64,000 bases of DNA, from NCBI GenBank assembly GCA_902599445.1, contig CACKFK010000004.1, positions 16,551-80,550 on the forward strand. The letters are read 5' to 3'. The notes below the pieces were generated by a model. That model made no database searches. It was not told where the DNA came from and saw nothing but the letters and a program-made list of their open reading frames with translations. Shown here piece after piece: positions 35,825-44,733 of the stretch (positions are counted from its first letter, which is position 1; every line of letters begins with the position of its first letter). This DNA comes from an uncultured Alphaproteobacteria bacterium. GTDB lineage: Bacteria > Pseudomonadota > Alphaproteobacteria > Rhodobacterales > Rhodobacteraceae. Both the position numbers and the translations under genes were made by a program.

Positions 35825-36277
35825 ATGATTTCAGCTTCTATTAAGTCAAAGGCAGATTTTTCTTGGAAATGTAAAAAAACCTGGATGACCGCCAGCTATA
35901 ATACTTTATGGTGTTTGATAGGTTGCGCTATTGGTGATTTTGGCACAATAGCATTCTTTCAATTTACTGAAATTCCTTGGCCACCTTTGGCAATCTTTTC
36001 CTTAGCAATTATTAACGGTATTATTACTTCAGTAATATTAGAGACCATAATTCTATGTCGTCAAATGCCATTAAGCGATGCAATTAAAACAAGCCTTGGA
36101 ATGTCTCTAATATCTATGGTCAGTATGGAAGTGAGTATGAACCTAGTAGATTTTATTCTTGTAGGAGAGGCTAAATTAGTGATTTGGGTAATACCCATAA
36201 TGCTAATAGCGGGTTTCTTAACTCCTTTACCATATAACTACTGGCGTCTAAAGGCCTTGGGAAAATCCTGTCATTGA
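35825..36277 (+). CDS. DUF4396 membrane protein, probably copper-regulated
   Basis: A 150-residue protein from ATG 35825 (AAAGGG precedes it). About four hydrophobic segments and the family stretch TASYNTLWCLIGCAIGDFGTIAFFQ identify DUF4396. Cysteines at KCKKTW, LWCLIGC and LCRQM and a terminal SCH could be metal ligands. Its promoter looks to be under the divergent CueR-like regulator, so a role in copper handling at the inner membrane is a reasonable inference, not shown by the sequence. The last 30 bases overlap the 3' end of the convergent phosphatase gene. Confidence 0.82.
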   Translation: MISASIKSKADFSWKCKKTWMTASYNTLWCLIGCAIGDFGTIAFFQFTEIPWPPLAIFSLAIINGIITSVILETIILCRQMPLSDAIKTSLGMSLISMVSMEVSMNLVDFILVGEAKLVIWVIPIMLIAGFLTPLPYNYWRLKALGKSCH

Positions 36278-36787
36278 TTCCCAATTATTTATAAAACTTT
36301 CCTGCTCTTCAGTCTCTATCGTCCCTTTTCTATAAGATCGTACAAAATCAATTACATTTGGTATTTTTAGTTCCTTGCATACCACTGCGGCTACCAATCC
36401 TGAACGACCCAGACCAGCGTTGCAGTGTATTAAGACGGGTTTATATTGATGTACATATGATAAAATAGTTTTGATCAGTCCGTCAAAGTCGCTTAGCTGA
36501 CTTTTATTGGGACTGCTTAGATCTCTTATAGGGAATTTTATATGCTCTATATCTAATTGAGTCCAAATGGAGTCAAAATTTTTTATACCAAGGTTTTTTA
36601 TCTCTTGATCCGTGAGCAAAGAAACTATCACTTTAACACCATTTGATTTTATAAACTCGCCATCTTTTTCAAGCGTATTTAACCTCACACGGGGATTAAA
36701 ATTTTTTCCTGGACAATGGCTTAACCCAAACAATTTGCTTTCTCTCCCAATAGGTAACCAGGTAATAGAATAGTTATTTTTTAGCAT
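36248..36787 (-). CDS. Dual-specificity/tyrosine phosphatase-like protein (CDKN3 type)
   Basis: A 179-residue protein with the cysteine phosphatase P-loop HCNAGLGRSG (H121, C122, R128) and a probable general acid in FPIRDL (D89). The WLPIGRESKLFGLSHCPGK start matches CDKN3-like bacterial phosphatases. It would hydrolyse phosphotyrosine or another phosphomonoester in the cytoplasm. The 3' end overlaps the DUF4396 gene by 30 bases in convergent orientation, an unusual arrangement. It precedes chrA on the other side but with a gap of 119 bases. Confidence 0.85.
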   Translation of the reverse strand: MLKNNYSITWLPIGRESKLFGLSHCPGKNFNPRVRLNTLEKDGEFIKSNGVKVIVSLLTDQEIKNLGIKNFDSIWTQLDIEHIKFPIRDLSSPNKSQLSDFDGLIKTILSYVHQYKPVLIHCNAGLGRSGLVAAVVCKELKIPNVIDFVRSYRKGTIETEEQESFINNWESMTGFSQGL

Positions 36788-36906
36788 TAATTTAACCCGT
36801 ATTTATAATCGAATAGTCGTGCTCTATGGACCAGGAAAAGAATTAATTCTAATCATTATATTAAAACGGAAAAATGTTCATAAAAAATCTTTTATTGGAA
36901 CTTTGG

Positions 36907-38130
36907 TTAATAAAAAGAATATATTGTTAATCCTACAGGTCCCATTATCATTACAATTAACCAAGTTGGCATTTTTGAAAAAAATATAAAAATACAACTA
37001 AGAAACCCTAAAATTAGACCTTTTGGATTTGCAAGATAGTTCATTAACATTGGATTTAAAAACACGGAAAGGAGAAGGCCTACAACAGATGCATTTACCC
37101 CACCTAGGCCATCTCTTATCCAAGTTATAGTTTTAATATGGGACCAGTAATTCAGAACTATTGGCATGATAACCAAACCTGGTAAGAAAATAATAGATAC
37201 ACAGATAAGGCCAAATGCTACTCCAATGAGGGCATTACCTGATGAAAGCCCTAGGATTGCACCCAGGTAGGCTGCAAAACTAAATAAAGGCCCTGGGACT
37301 CCTTGAACCATTCCATAACCACCAACAAACATTTCTTCTGATATGAAACCTGTTTGAACAAATGCTTTTTCTAAGAAAGGTAATACGACATGCCCTCCTC
37401 CAAAAACTAGAGCACCGCTTTTGTAAAAACCTGCAAGATAATTCAAAACAGTGTTTTTCTCACTTGGAATAATGATTGGTAAAATAACTAAAATGATAAA
37501 TGAAACAAAAAGCACCAAAGAAGCTGCTATTAATAGGTTATTATTTTTACTCTGAAGATAGTCAACTTGATCTGACTTTTTTGAACCTAATTTTAGGTAA
37601 ATTCCAATAATGAAACCTAATGAAATTATGAAAACTTGTTCCATGGGAAATTCAAAAAAAAATAAAAAGGAAGTGGAAAAAAGTGTAATTAGAATTCTCT
37701 TGAAGCTAAAACAGAATGCTTTTTGCATACTTAAGAGAGCCATAGCAACAACTGGAGTGGCCACACTAGCAAAACCTTGTAGTAATCCATAGAGGCTTTC
37801 TTCACTCAATATGTTTGTTATTTCAATTAAAAAAAATGCCCCTAAAATCATTAAAAGAGTAGAAGGGAGGGTAAAGCCTAACCAAGCAGCCAAACCGCCT
37901 TTGCTACCACCTTTTAATAGACCAATGGTATAGCCTATTTGGCTGGAAGTAGGTCCCGGCAGGAATTGACATATGGAAACGATTTCCATGTACTGATTTT
38001 CTGTTAACCATTTTTCTTTTAGGACAAATTTTTGCCTAAAAAACCCTACATGAGCGGTAGGTCCCCCAAACGAATAAAGGCCCAGTTTAAGAAATTCAAA
38101 AAAGATTACATTTATTGAAACTCTAAACAA
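36907..38130 (-). CDS. chrA: Chromate transporter ChrA (two-domain type)
   Basis: A 407-residue polytopic protein consisting of two homologous halves, the long ChrA form. The N-terminal half shows FGGPTAHVGFFRQKFV and FLPGPTSSQIGYTIG, and the second half GGGHVVLPFLEKAFV and VPGPLFSFAAYLG (paired PGP motifs). ChrA exports chromate, exchanging sulfate-like oxyanions. It sits between a phosphatase and an aquaporin on the same strand. True function cannot be told from sequence; many ChrA homologues are orphans. Confidence 0.9.
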   Translation of the reverse strand: MFRVSINVIFFEFLKLGLYSFGGPTAHVGFFRQKFVLKEKWLTENQYMEIVSICQFLPGPTSSQIGYTIGLLKGGSKGGLAAWLGFTLPSTLLMILGAFFLIEITNILSEESLYGLLQGFASVATPVVAMALLSMQKAFCFSFKRILITLFSTSFLFFFEFPMEQVFIISLGFIIGIYLKLGSKKSDQVDYLQSKNNNLLIAASLVLFVSFIILVILPIIIPSEKNTVLNYLAGFYKSGALVFGGGHVVLPFLEKAFVQTGFISEEMFVGGYGMVQGVPGPLFSFAAYLGAILGLSSGNALIGVAFGLICVSIIFLPGLVIMPIVLNYWSHIKTITWIRDGLGGVNASVVGLLLSVFLNPMLMNYLANPKGLILGFLSCIFIFFSKMPTWLIVMIMGPVGLTIYSFY

Positions 38131-38192
38131 TTTTAATGCCCAGTGTATAATGATTTAAAATTATAAATATTAATGATCTTGGCCAAAGGCCT

Positions 38193-38855
38193 TTATTCTT
38201 TTTCTATAAGAAAGTTTGTTATCCATAAAGCTAATAGACCACCTAATATTTGAAAAATTATAAAAGGAATCGTGTCGGCATAATTAATTCCAGAAAATGT
38301 ATCACTCAAAGTTCTAGCTATAGTAACTGCAGGATTTGCAAAGCTAGTTGAGGAAGTAAACCAATACGCAGAAGTAATATATAAGGCTACTAATGATGGA
38401 AGTTTATTGGGACTATATTTGTCTCCAATTATAATCACGAGAAGAAGCCCAAAAGTTGCCAAGGATTCGGAAGAATATTGAGAAATACCTGTTCTTTCGT
38501 TAGATGAAAGTTGCAGAATCTGAAGTTCAAAAATAAAGTGGGACACCCAAACACCTAAAATCCCTCCTAAAATTTGTAGAGCCATAAAAATGATAGCTTG
38601 CTGATAGGTTATTTTGTCCTTTAGTAACATTATTAAAGATACAACTGGATTAAAGTGGGCTCCAGAAATTGGGATAAAAATATTTATTGCTACATATAAT
38701 ATACAACCTGTTGCAATTGAATTTGCTAATAAAGCAAGCCCCTCATTTCCTGATGACAACCTGTCTGCCATAATCCCTGATCCAACTACTGTTGCTAGGA
38801 GGAAAAATGTACCAAGAAATTCTGCGAGATATTTTTTATTCATAAATATGTTCAT
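38193..38855 (-). CDS. Aquaglyceroporin/MIP channel (AqpS-like)
   Basis: A 220-residue channel from ATG 38855 (AGGT upstream; an in-frame TTG at 38882 would add nine residues). Six helices and two half-helix motifs are visible: FNPVV (N69-P70-V71) and FANPAV (N174-P175-A176). The EFLGTFFLLATVVGSGIMADRL start and PISGAHFNPV are like the AqpS proteins that pass arsenite in alphaproteobacteria. Water, glycerol or metalloid permeation are all possible. A palindrome at 38891-38925, just upstream of the start, could be its operator. Confidence 0.85.
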   Translation of the reverse strand: MNIFMNKKYLAEFLGTFFLLATVVGSGIMADRLSSGNEGLALLANSIATGCILYVAINIFIPISGAHFNPVVSLIMLLKDKITYQQAIIFMALQILGGILGVWVSHFIFELQILQLSSNERTGISQYSSESLATFGLLLVIIIGDKYSPNKLPSLVALYITSAYWFTSSTSFANPAVTIARTLSDTFSGINYADTIPFIIFQILGGLLALWITNFLIEKE

Positions 38856-38890
38856 AATAATATTACCTGTAAAAATCGACAAAAAACAAA

Positions 38891-38925
38891 ATACTTTGAT
38901 TATAATACTTTATAATCATAAGTAT
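38891..38925. promoter_or_regulatory. Dyad between aquaporin and phoR genes (candidate operator)
   Basis: A near-perfect inverted repeat: ATACTTTGATTATA and TATAATCATAAGTAT around a 6-base spacer, with one bulge. It lies in the divergent promoter region of aquaporin and phoR. Its size and symmetry fit an ArsR-like repressor site, but no such gene is nearby. Confidence 0.45.
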
Positions 38926-38994
38926 CAGCAAAGTTGTTTTCAGACTATCTTGACAATTTCTTGCGCAAGCTTTCCTACATGATATTCTATAATC

Positions 38995-40041
38995 ATGAAG
39001 AAAGAATTAGTAACGAATATTAACACATTTGCTGAATCCATAGGAGTGCCAGTTTTAGTTTTTGATAATTCTCTTAGATTAAAATATTTTAATCAATCAG
39101 CTAGAAATTTTATTCCTAATCTCGAAACCAATACTAGTGCCGAGAAAATTTTTTCAAAAAAAAGGATATCAAATCAAATTCTTCAATGTATTAAAACTGG
39201 AAAGATAGAATTTGAAAAAATGCGTTATAGAACTAATAAGGGACCTGAGGTTGCGGTCAATATCAGGGACCTTGAAATAGATAATACTAAGCTGGCTATC
39301 GTAACCTTAAGTGACCTTTCACCACTTTCAGAAGCAAAAATGATGCGCACAGATTTTGTTTCGAATGTTAGTCATGAAATGCGTTCACCATTAACATCCA
39401 TTCGTGGTTTTGTAGAAACTCTTAAAGGTCCTGCCGGTGATGACCTTGATAAGAGAGAAAAATTCTTAGATGTAATTGGAAAAGAAGCAGACCGAATGAC
39501 TAATTTGGTTTCTGATCTATTATCTTTGTCACTTGTTGAGGCCAAAGAAAAGAGAAAAATTAAAGGATTTGTTGACCTTGGGCAAATTATAACGGCTGCT
39601 TTTGAAGCTACAGAATTGAGGGCAAGGAACCAGGGGAAAATTCTTAAAATGAAAATTGAAAAAGAGTTGCCAGAAATACCTGGAAATCAAGATAATTTGT
39701 TTCGAGTTATGGTAAACCTAATTGAAAATGCCATAAACTACAGTGGAGAAAATACCATTATTAAGATATCTGCCAAGAGCATCCAAAAAGAAGAAGTTTT
39801 TTTAAGACCAGCATTAAAGATCACCGTAAGTGATAAAGGGGATGGGATTTCACAGGAAGAAATACCTAGATTAACAGAAAGATTTTATAGAATTGATAGA
39901 AGTCGCTCTCGTGACATGGGAGGAACAGGTTTAGGTTTAGCAATTGTAAAGCATATCTTAGTACGGCATAAAGGAAAACTTTCCATTGATAGCATCAAAG
40001 GTAAAGGATCTAACTTCAATATTTACTTGCCAATAACTTAA
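38995..40041 (+). CDS. phoR: PhoR-type sensor histidine kinase lacking membrane segments
   Basis: A 348-residue kinase: a PAS-like N-domain (VPVLVFDNSLRLKYFNQSAR, residues 18-37, to about 110), HisKA with phospho-acceptor H127 (FVSNVSHEMRSPLTSIRGF), and HATPase with N (NLIENAINYS), D-G-I and GGTGLGLAIVKHI. No transmembrane segment is seen, although most PhoR proteins have one or two. It phosphorylates PhoB, encoded 57 bases downstream. The start has no good ribosome site; the upstream region to 38883 contains no extra in-frame hydrophobic segment. Confidence 0.85.
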   Translation: MKKELVTNINTFAESIGVPVLVFDNSLRLKYFNQSARNFIPNLETNTSAEKIFSKKRISNQILQCIKTGKIEFEKMRYRTNKGPEVAVNIRDLEIDNTKLAIVTLSDLSPLSEAKMMRTDFVSNVSHEMRSPLTSIRGFVETLKGPAGDDLDKREKFLDVIGKEADRMTNLVSDLLSLSLVEAKEKRKIKGFVDLGQIITAAFEATELRARNQGKILKMKIEKELPEIPGNQDNLFRVMVNLIENAINYSGENTIIKISAKSIQKEEVFLRPALKITVSDKGDGISQEEIPRLTERFYRIDRSRSRDMGGTGLGLAIVKHILVRHKGKLSIDSIKGKGSNFNIYLPIT

Positions 40042-40098
40042 ATCCCATTTTTTTATCACTGATAAAAGATTTAAAAGCTTCAAAATAAGGAAAAATAG

Positions 40099-40791
40099 TT
40101 GTTATTTAAACCCTCAGTGCTAATTATCGAAGATGAACCTAACCAAGCCGAATTAATTCGATACAATCTAGAAAGTGAAGGATACAGAGTGGCAATCGCT
40201 TGTGATGGTGAAGATGGCCTGATACAGGCAATGGAAACAATACCAGACATAATCTTGTTAGACTGGATGATTCCAAAAGTTTCAGGAATAGAGGTTTGTA
40301 GAAAGCTAAGGAAAATTAAATCTACTAACGAAATTCCAATAATTCTTCTCACAGCAAGATCAGAAGAATCAGACAAAGTTCGTGGTTTGGATATTGGTGC
40401 TGATGATTACATTACAAAACCATATTCAATTAAAGAGCTGTTAGCTCGTGTAAGAGCAGCACTACGGCGTCCTGTCGCAATTACAATAAAAGACCAGGTT
40501 ATCGTTGATGAAATAGTGGTCGATTTAAAAAAACATGTCGTAAAGGTTCATAATCATGAAATTAATCTTGGATCGACTGAGTTTAAGTTATTATTAGAGT
40601 TAATGAAAAACTCTGGCAGAGTCTTAAGTCGGGATCAACTCCTTGATAAGGTTTGGGGCATTTCAGCAAATGTAGATACACGGACTGTAGATGTACACAT
40701 AGGTCGGTTAAGAAAATCTATGAGGTTAGTCACTAACCGCAGCCTAATCACAACAGTTCGTGGTTTTGGTTATTCATTAAATAGCAAATAA
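40099..40791 (+). CDS. phoB: PhoB phosphate response regulator
   Basis: A 230-residue response regulator. The receiver has the phosphoacceptor D55 with E11/D12, T86 and K107, and a C-terminal winged helix (LGSTEFKLLLELMKNSGRVLSRDQLL, recognition helix DVHIGRLRKSMR). The start is a TTG at 40099, supported by AAGG 8 bases upstream; a GTG in frame six codons later is the alternative. It binds Pho boxes; one is found before the Pit gene at 41930. Confidence 0.92.
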   Translation: MLFKPSVLIIEDEPNQAELIRYNLESEGYRVAIACDGEDGLIQAMETIPDIILLDWMIPKVSGIEVCRKLRKIKSTNEIPIILLTARSEESDKVRGLDIGADDYITKPYSIKELLARVRAALRRPVAITIKDQVIVDEIVVDLKKHVVKVHNHEINLGSTEFKLLLELMKNSGRVLSRDQLLDKVWGISANVDTRTVDVHIGRLRKSMRLVTNRSLITTVRGFGYSLNSK

Positions 40792-40962
40792 AAAAAGGAG
40801 AGGAAGATCTCTTTTTGGGTAGTTATTTCTGTCATGAATCATGGAGACGGAAGTATGGATTAAATGGGTTTTGGATTGTAATTCTAATATTACTCCGATA
40901 TTAGGGCATCTAATTGAAGATCTGGCCCTAATTTCTGACTAATTTTGTGATAAGGAGAGCTC

Positions 40963-41880
40963 ATGCAACCGGAAGCATTTTCTATGGAAGGTAGATTTTT
41001 TAAAGGTAACCTTCATACTCATTCTAATAAATCCGATGGCATCCTGAGCCCCTCTGAAGTGTGCAAAAGATATGAAAATGCTGGGTACGATTTTATTTCG
41101 CTGACAGACCACCTTGTGGGTCGTTATGACTATCCTATCGTTGATACAAAAGAATTTCGAAATCAAAACTTCACTACTTTGATTGGGGCAGAGGTACATT
41201 CAGGATCGATGCTAAATGGTGAACTTTGGCATTTGGTTGCTGTTGGGTTGCCATTGAATTTTAAGCCACCTAAAACACCTGACTTTTCTGCTTTACCGGG
41301 AATGGAAACGGCAAATGATTTGGCAAAAAGATGCATTGATACTGGTGCTTTTCTATCAATAGCTCATCCTCAGTGGTCAGGTCTTGTTTTGGAAGATGCA
41401 CTTTCAATAGATAATTTTCATGCCGTTGAATGTTATAACCATGGATCTGCTATGCAAGAGCGTGGAGATGGATTCACACTTTTAGATACGCTATTAGATA
41501 GAGACAGACGATGTAACCTCACTGCTGCAGACGACGCTCATTTTAAGAAAAGGGATTTTTTTAGAGGGTGGGTAATGGTTAAGGCACTGGAAAACTCACC
41601 GGATGCCCTGCTTTCTAGTTTAAAAGCTGGCAATTATTATTCTTCGCAGGGTCCAGAAATTCATGATCTGAGGTATGAAAATGATATGGTTTTGGTTAGA
41701 TCCTCCCCTATCGAAAGATTGGTTTTATGTGGAAAGGCAACCACGTCCCAATATATAGAATGTCAGAATAATGAATTTAATGAAATAAAGCTGGTGCGCT
41801 GTAGGAACAGCCCTTGGATTAGAGTTGTTGTAATTGATCAATTTGGTAGGAGAGCTTGGTCAAATCCAATTTGGTTATGA
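40963..41880 (+). CDS. PHP-domain metal-dependent phosphoesterase
   Basis: A 305-residue protein with the PHP start GNLHTHSNKSDG (H18, H20, D25), SLTDHL, IGAEVHSG and SIAHPQWS motifs, the usual metal ligands of PHP phosphoesterases. AAGGAG before ATG 40963 sets the start. It lies between phoB and the Pit gene on the same strand, and a CTGTCAT half-site is present at 40829-40835, so it may be phosphate-regulated and recover phosphate from small molecules. No signal peptide is seen, so it would act in the cytoplasm. Its substrate is unknown. Confidence 0.82.
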   Translation: MQPEAFSMEGRFFKGNLHTHSNKSDGILSPSEVCKRYENAGYDFISLTDHLVGRYDYPIVDTKEFRNQNFTTLIGAEVHSGSMLNGELWHLVAVGLPLNFKPPKTPDFSALPGMETANDLAKRCIDTGAFLSIAHPQWSGLVLEDALSIDNFHAVECYNHGSAMQERGDGFTLLDTLLDRDRRCNLTAADDAHFKKRDFFRGWVMVKALENSPDALLSSLKAGNYYSSQGPEIHDLRYENDMVLVRSSPIERLVLCGKATTSQYIECQNNEFNEIKLVRCRNSPWIRVVVIDQFGRRAWSNPIWL

Positions 41881-41929
41881 TTGTGGGAAAGAAAGTATTA
41901 TTCTGTTTAGACATTGTTAAGAAATGGTT

Positions 41930-41958
41930 TGTCATAAAACTGTTACATAGCTGTTATA
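41930..41958 (+). promoter_or_regulatory. Pho box (PhoB-binding site) upstream of Pit gene
   Basis: Three TGT-like half-sites in direct repeat at an 11-bp period: TGTCATA (41930-41936), TGTTACA (41941-41947) and TGTTATA (41952-41958), separated by 4-base AT-biased spacers, close to the PhoB consensus CTGTCATA-A-CTGTCA. It lies 70 bases before the ATG and downstream of a phoB gene in the window. Confidence 0.8.
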
Positions 41959-42027
41959 TCTCATGTTCAATTGTTGATTAAATTAAAAATTTGTCAGGAA
42001 AAAATTGAATTTTAGGAGAGAATTTCA

Positions 42028-43506
42028 ATGGTAAAAAAAGCCCGCATTAATAAGGCTCTCGATAGGGACCTAAAAACAAGAACTTTTTTTGAGAAAGCTG
42101 CAAAGGAAACCAAGCAGCAATTCTTGGCACCATCTCTGGGGTTAGCTTTCATAGTGTTAGCGGGTCTATCAGTGAGTCTAATACTAGGTTGGAATTCAGA
42201 AAGTGTTATCATTATAGCTGCAGCAGCTATCGGAGCTTACATGGCACTGAATATTGGTGCAAATGATGTTGCAAATAATGTAGGCCCAGCTGTGGGATCA
42301 AATGCTCTTTCAATGTTTGGTGCGCTTATTATAGCAGCTATTTTTGAAAGTGCAGGAGCACTAATTGCCGGTGGTGATGTAGTGGGAACTATATCTAAAG
42401 GTATTATTGATCCTAGTTTTGTTTCTGATCCTTCTACGTTTGTTTGGGCAATGTTTGCAGCTTTATTGTCTGCTGCAATCTGGATTAATCTCGCTACTTG
42501 GCTTGGCGCCCCAGTATCCACGACGCATTCTATAGTTGGAGGGGTTGTTGGTGCAGGATTGGCTGCTGCTGGCATGGCTGCAGTGAACTGGCCAAAGATG
42601 GGTCAAATTGCAGCTAGTTGGGTTATTTCTCCAGTTCTTGGTGCACTCATTGCAGCATTATTTTTATGGTTTATTAAATCACAGGTTTCGGATCAGAATG
42701 ATAAGATTAGGGCTGCAAGAAGATGGGTGCCTTTATTGATTGCCATTATGGCCGGAGCTTTTGCAACTTACCTATCCTTAAAGGGTGTTAAAAAAGTCAT
42801 TAAAATCGATTTGCAGATGGCATTATTTATAGGTCTAGCAACACTAGGCATATGCTATTTTATAGTTCATCCACTAATTCGAAAACAATCAGAGGGGATG
42901 GATAATACTAAGAAATCTGTTCGAACGCTTTTTAAGATTCCCTTAGTTTTTGCGGCTGCTTTATTATCATTTGCCCATGGTGCGAATGATGTTGCAAACG
43001 CTGTAGGACCTTTAGCGGCTATCGTTCACACTGTAGGTGAAGGGGAAGTTGTATCAAAGGTTTCAATACCCATATGGGTAATGGCAATTGGTGCGTTTGG
43101 TCTTTCTTTTGGTTTGCTATTGTTTGGTCCGAAATTGATCCGAAGAGTAGGTGAACAAATAACGAAACTTAATCCCCTACGTGCATATTGCGTGGCTCTT
43201 TCAGCAGCAATCACTGTTATAATTGCTTCTTGGTTGGCTCTCCCAGTAAGTTCCACTCATATAGCCTTAGGGGCAATTTTCGGGGTGGGTTTTTTCAGGG
43301 AGTTTCATTGGCGTTTAACCTCCAGCAGTAAAGAAATTATTGCTTTGAAAGAACAAGAAGAAAATAAGGCAAAATCTGAAAAACGCGTTTATCGTAAGCT
43401 TGTTAGACGTTCACATTTTCTTACAATAATAGCTGCTTGGGTTATTACTGTGCCGGCAGCAGCCATACTTTCTGGGTTCTTGTTTATTATATTAGATTCT
43501 ATCTGA
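42028..43506 (+). CDS. pit: Low-affinity phosphate transporter, Pit family
   Basis: A 492-residue polytopic protein with the two Pit signature copies NIGANDVANNVGPAVGS (residues about 72-88) and FAHGANDVANAVGPLAA, plus STTHSIVGGVVGAGLAA and SSTHIALGAIFGVGFF. It imports inorganic phosphate with H+ or metal-phosphate across the inner membrane. AGGAG upstream sets the start. An upstream Pho box suggests PhoB control, unlike the classic constitutive Pit of E. coli. A high-affinity Pst system is not in the window. Confidence 0.93.
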   Translation: MVKKARINKALDRDLKTRTFFEKAAKETKQQFLAPSLGLAFIVLAGLSVSLILGWNSESVIIIAAAAIGAYMALNIGANDVANNVGPAVGSNALSMFGALIIAAIFESAGALIAGGDVVGTISKGIIDPSFVSDPSTFVWAMFAALLSAAIWINLATWLGAPVSTTHSIVGGVVGAGLAAAGMAAVNWPKMGQIAASWVISPVLGALIAALFLWFIKSQVSDQNDKIRAARRWVPLLIAIMAGAFATYLSLKGVKKVIKIDLQMALFIGLATLGICYFIVHPLIRKQSEGMDNTKKSVRTLFKIPLVFAAALLSFAHGANDVANAVGPLAAIVHTVGEGEVVSKVSIPIWVMAIGAFGLSFGLLLFGPKLIRRVGEQITKLNPLRAYCVALSAAITVIIASWLALPVSSTHIALGAIFGVGFFREFHWRLTSSSKEIIALKEQEENKAKSEKRVYRKLVRRSHFLTIIAAWVITVPAAAILSGFLFIILDSI

Positions 43507-43709
43507 TATTAACGATTAAGGTCATTTCGGGATGATTAGATTAAATCTCAAGTAAAATCCTGTAATCCCTAATAAATAAGTATCAAGAGTGCAAACTTGC
43601 ATGTTGAATTCGTTGAGGTCGATTGGAAAATTGGAGGTCCGATATAATTGAAAAAACACTGTTAGCATTATGTATTAATTTGAAACAAGTAGATTTGTAG
43701 TCACTAAGA

Positions 43710-44555
43710 TCAGCCAAGAATTTGTAACCGCAGTACAATTATACCAAAAATCGTAAGTGCAACCCCAATTAACTTTGAGTAGGTAATTTTTTCCTCTAGG
43801 AAAAAAATTCCCAATAACAAGGCAAATAGAATAGACGTTTCTCGTAAGGCCATAACTATAGCTATGGGTGCTTGTGAAAATGCATACATTACTAATGAAT
43901 AAGCCAAAAAAGAGGCGAACCCACCGCCTAAAAAAACCCATTTCGCTGAACCAAACATTTTAGGAATAGATTCTGGAGACACAAAACTAATATAAACAAA
44001 CCAAACGGGACCATTGATTAGGGTTAGCCAGCCATAAAAGGCAATCGGACTTTCACCAATTCTGCCTCCATACCCATCTACAATGGAATAGCCAGCGATA
44101 AAACATCCAGTTATTAGAGCACTTTTGACTGCTAAACTGGGAATATTCTTATTGTGTATACCACTACTTGCAATTAAACCGAGGGCAATTAGGGATATCC
44201 CTGTAAGTTCTGAAAATCCAAGATCCACATCTAGTATAAAGAGACTGATTAAGGTGACTATTAAAGGTGCGGAAGCTCTTGCTATTGGATAAACTTGGGA
44301 TAAGTCACCCTTATTATATGATTGTACCAAGTAATATTGATATCCAAAATGAAATATGCCTCCTAATACAAGGTTTGGCCAACAGGCGAAATTTAATGGT
44401 GGTGCGAAATAAATAGCAATGGGAGCAAATGGTAAGTGACCTAGCGCTATTGCAGTCATTTGTAGACGTTTATCAGATCCAGCTTTTACGACTGCATTCC
44501 AGCTAGCATGTAATAAAGCTGCAAACATAATAATGAAAAAGGTGAGAGTAGTCAT
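43710..44555 (-). CDS. DMT-family (EamA) transporter
   Basis: A 281-residue protein with ten hydrophobic segments in two EamA halves. The second half contains VMALRETSILFALLLGIFFLEEKITYSKLIG, the family pattern. Members export amino acids or other metabolites; the substrate is unknown. It is divergent from a second, unrelated DMT gene (44734) with about 180 bases between them. Confidence 0.82.
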   Translation of the reverse strand: MTTLTFFIIMFAALLHASWNAVVKAGSDKRLQMTAIALGHLPFAPIAIYFAPPLNFACWPNLVLGGIFHFGYQYYLVQSYNKGDLSQVYPIARASAPLIVTLISLFILDVDLGFSELTGISLIALGLIASSGIHNKNIPSLAVKSALITGCFIAGYSIVDGYGGRIGESPIAFYGWLTLINGPVWFVYISFVSPESIPKMFGSAKWVFLGGGFASFLAYSLVMYAFSQAPIAIVMALRETSILFALLLGIFFLEEKITYSKLIGVALTIFGIIVLRLQILG

Positions 44556-44733
44556 GAGACTACCTTATGGTGGATCATATTATTATGCTATTAAATTTCA
44601 ATTTTATGCATTTATGGTTATAGGTTTACTTCAAAATTACTTGCCTAAATATTGTAGTTTAAAAGAGCTAGTAATAATTTTAAATTTAATATAAACGGCT
44701 TTAATATCGATCTAATATAAAAGGATACTGATT

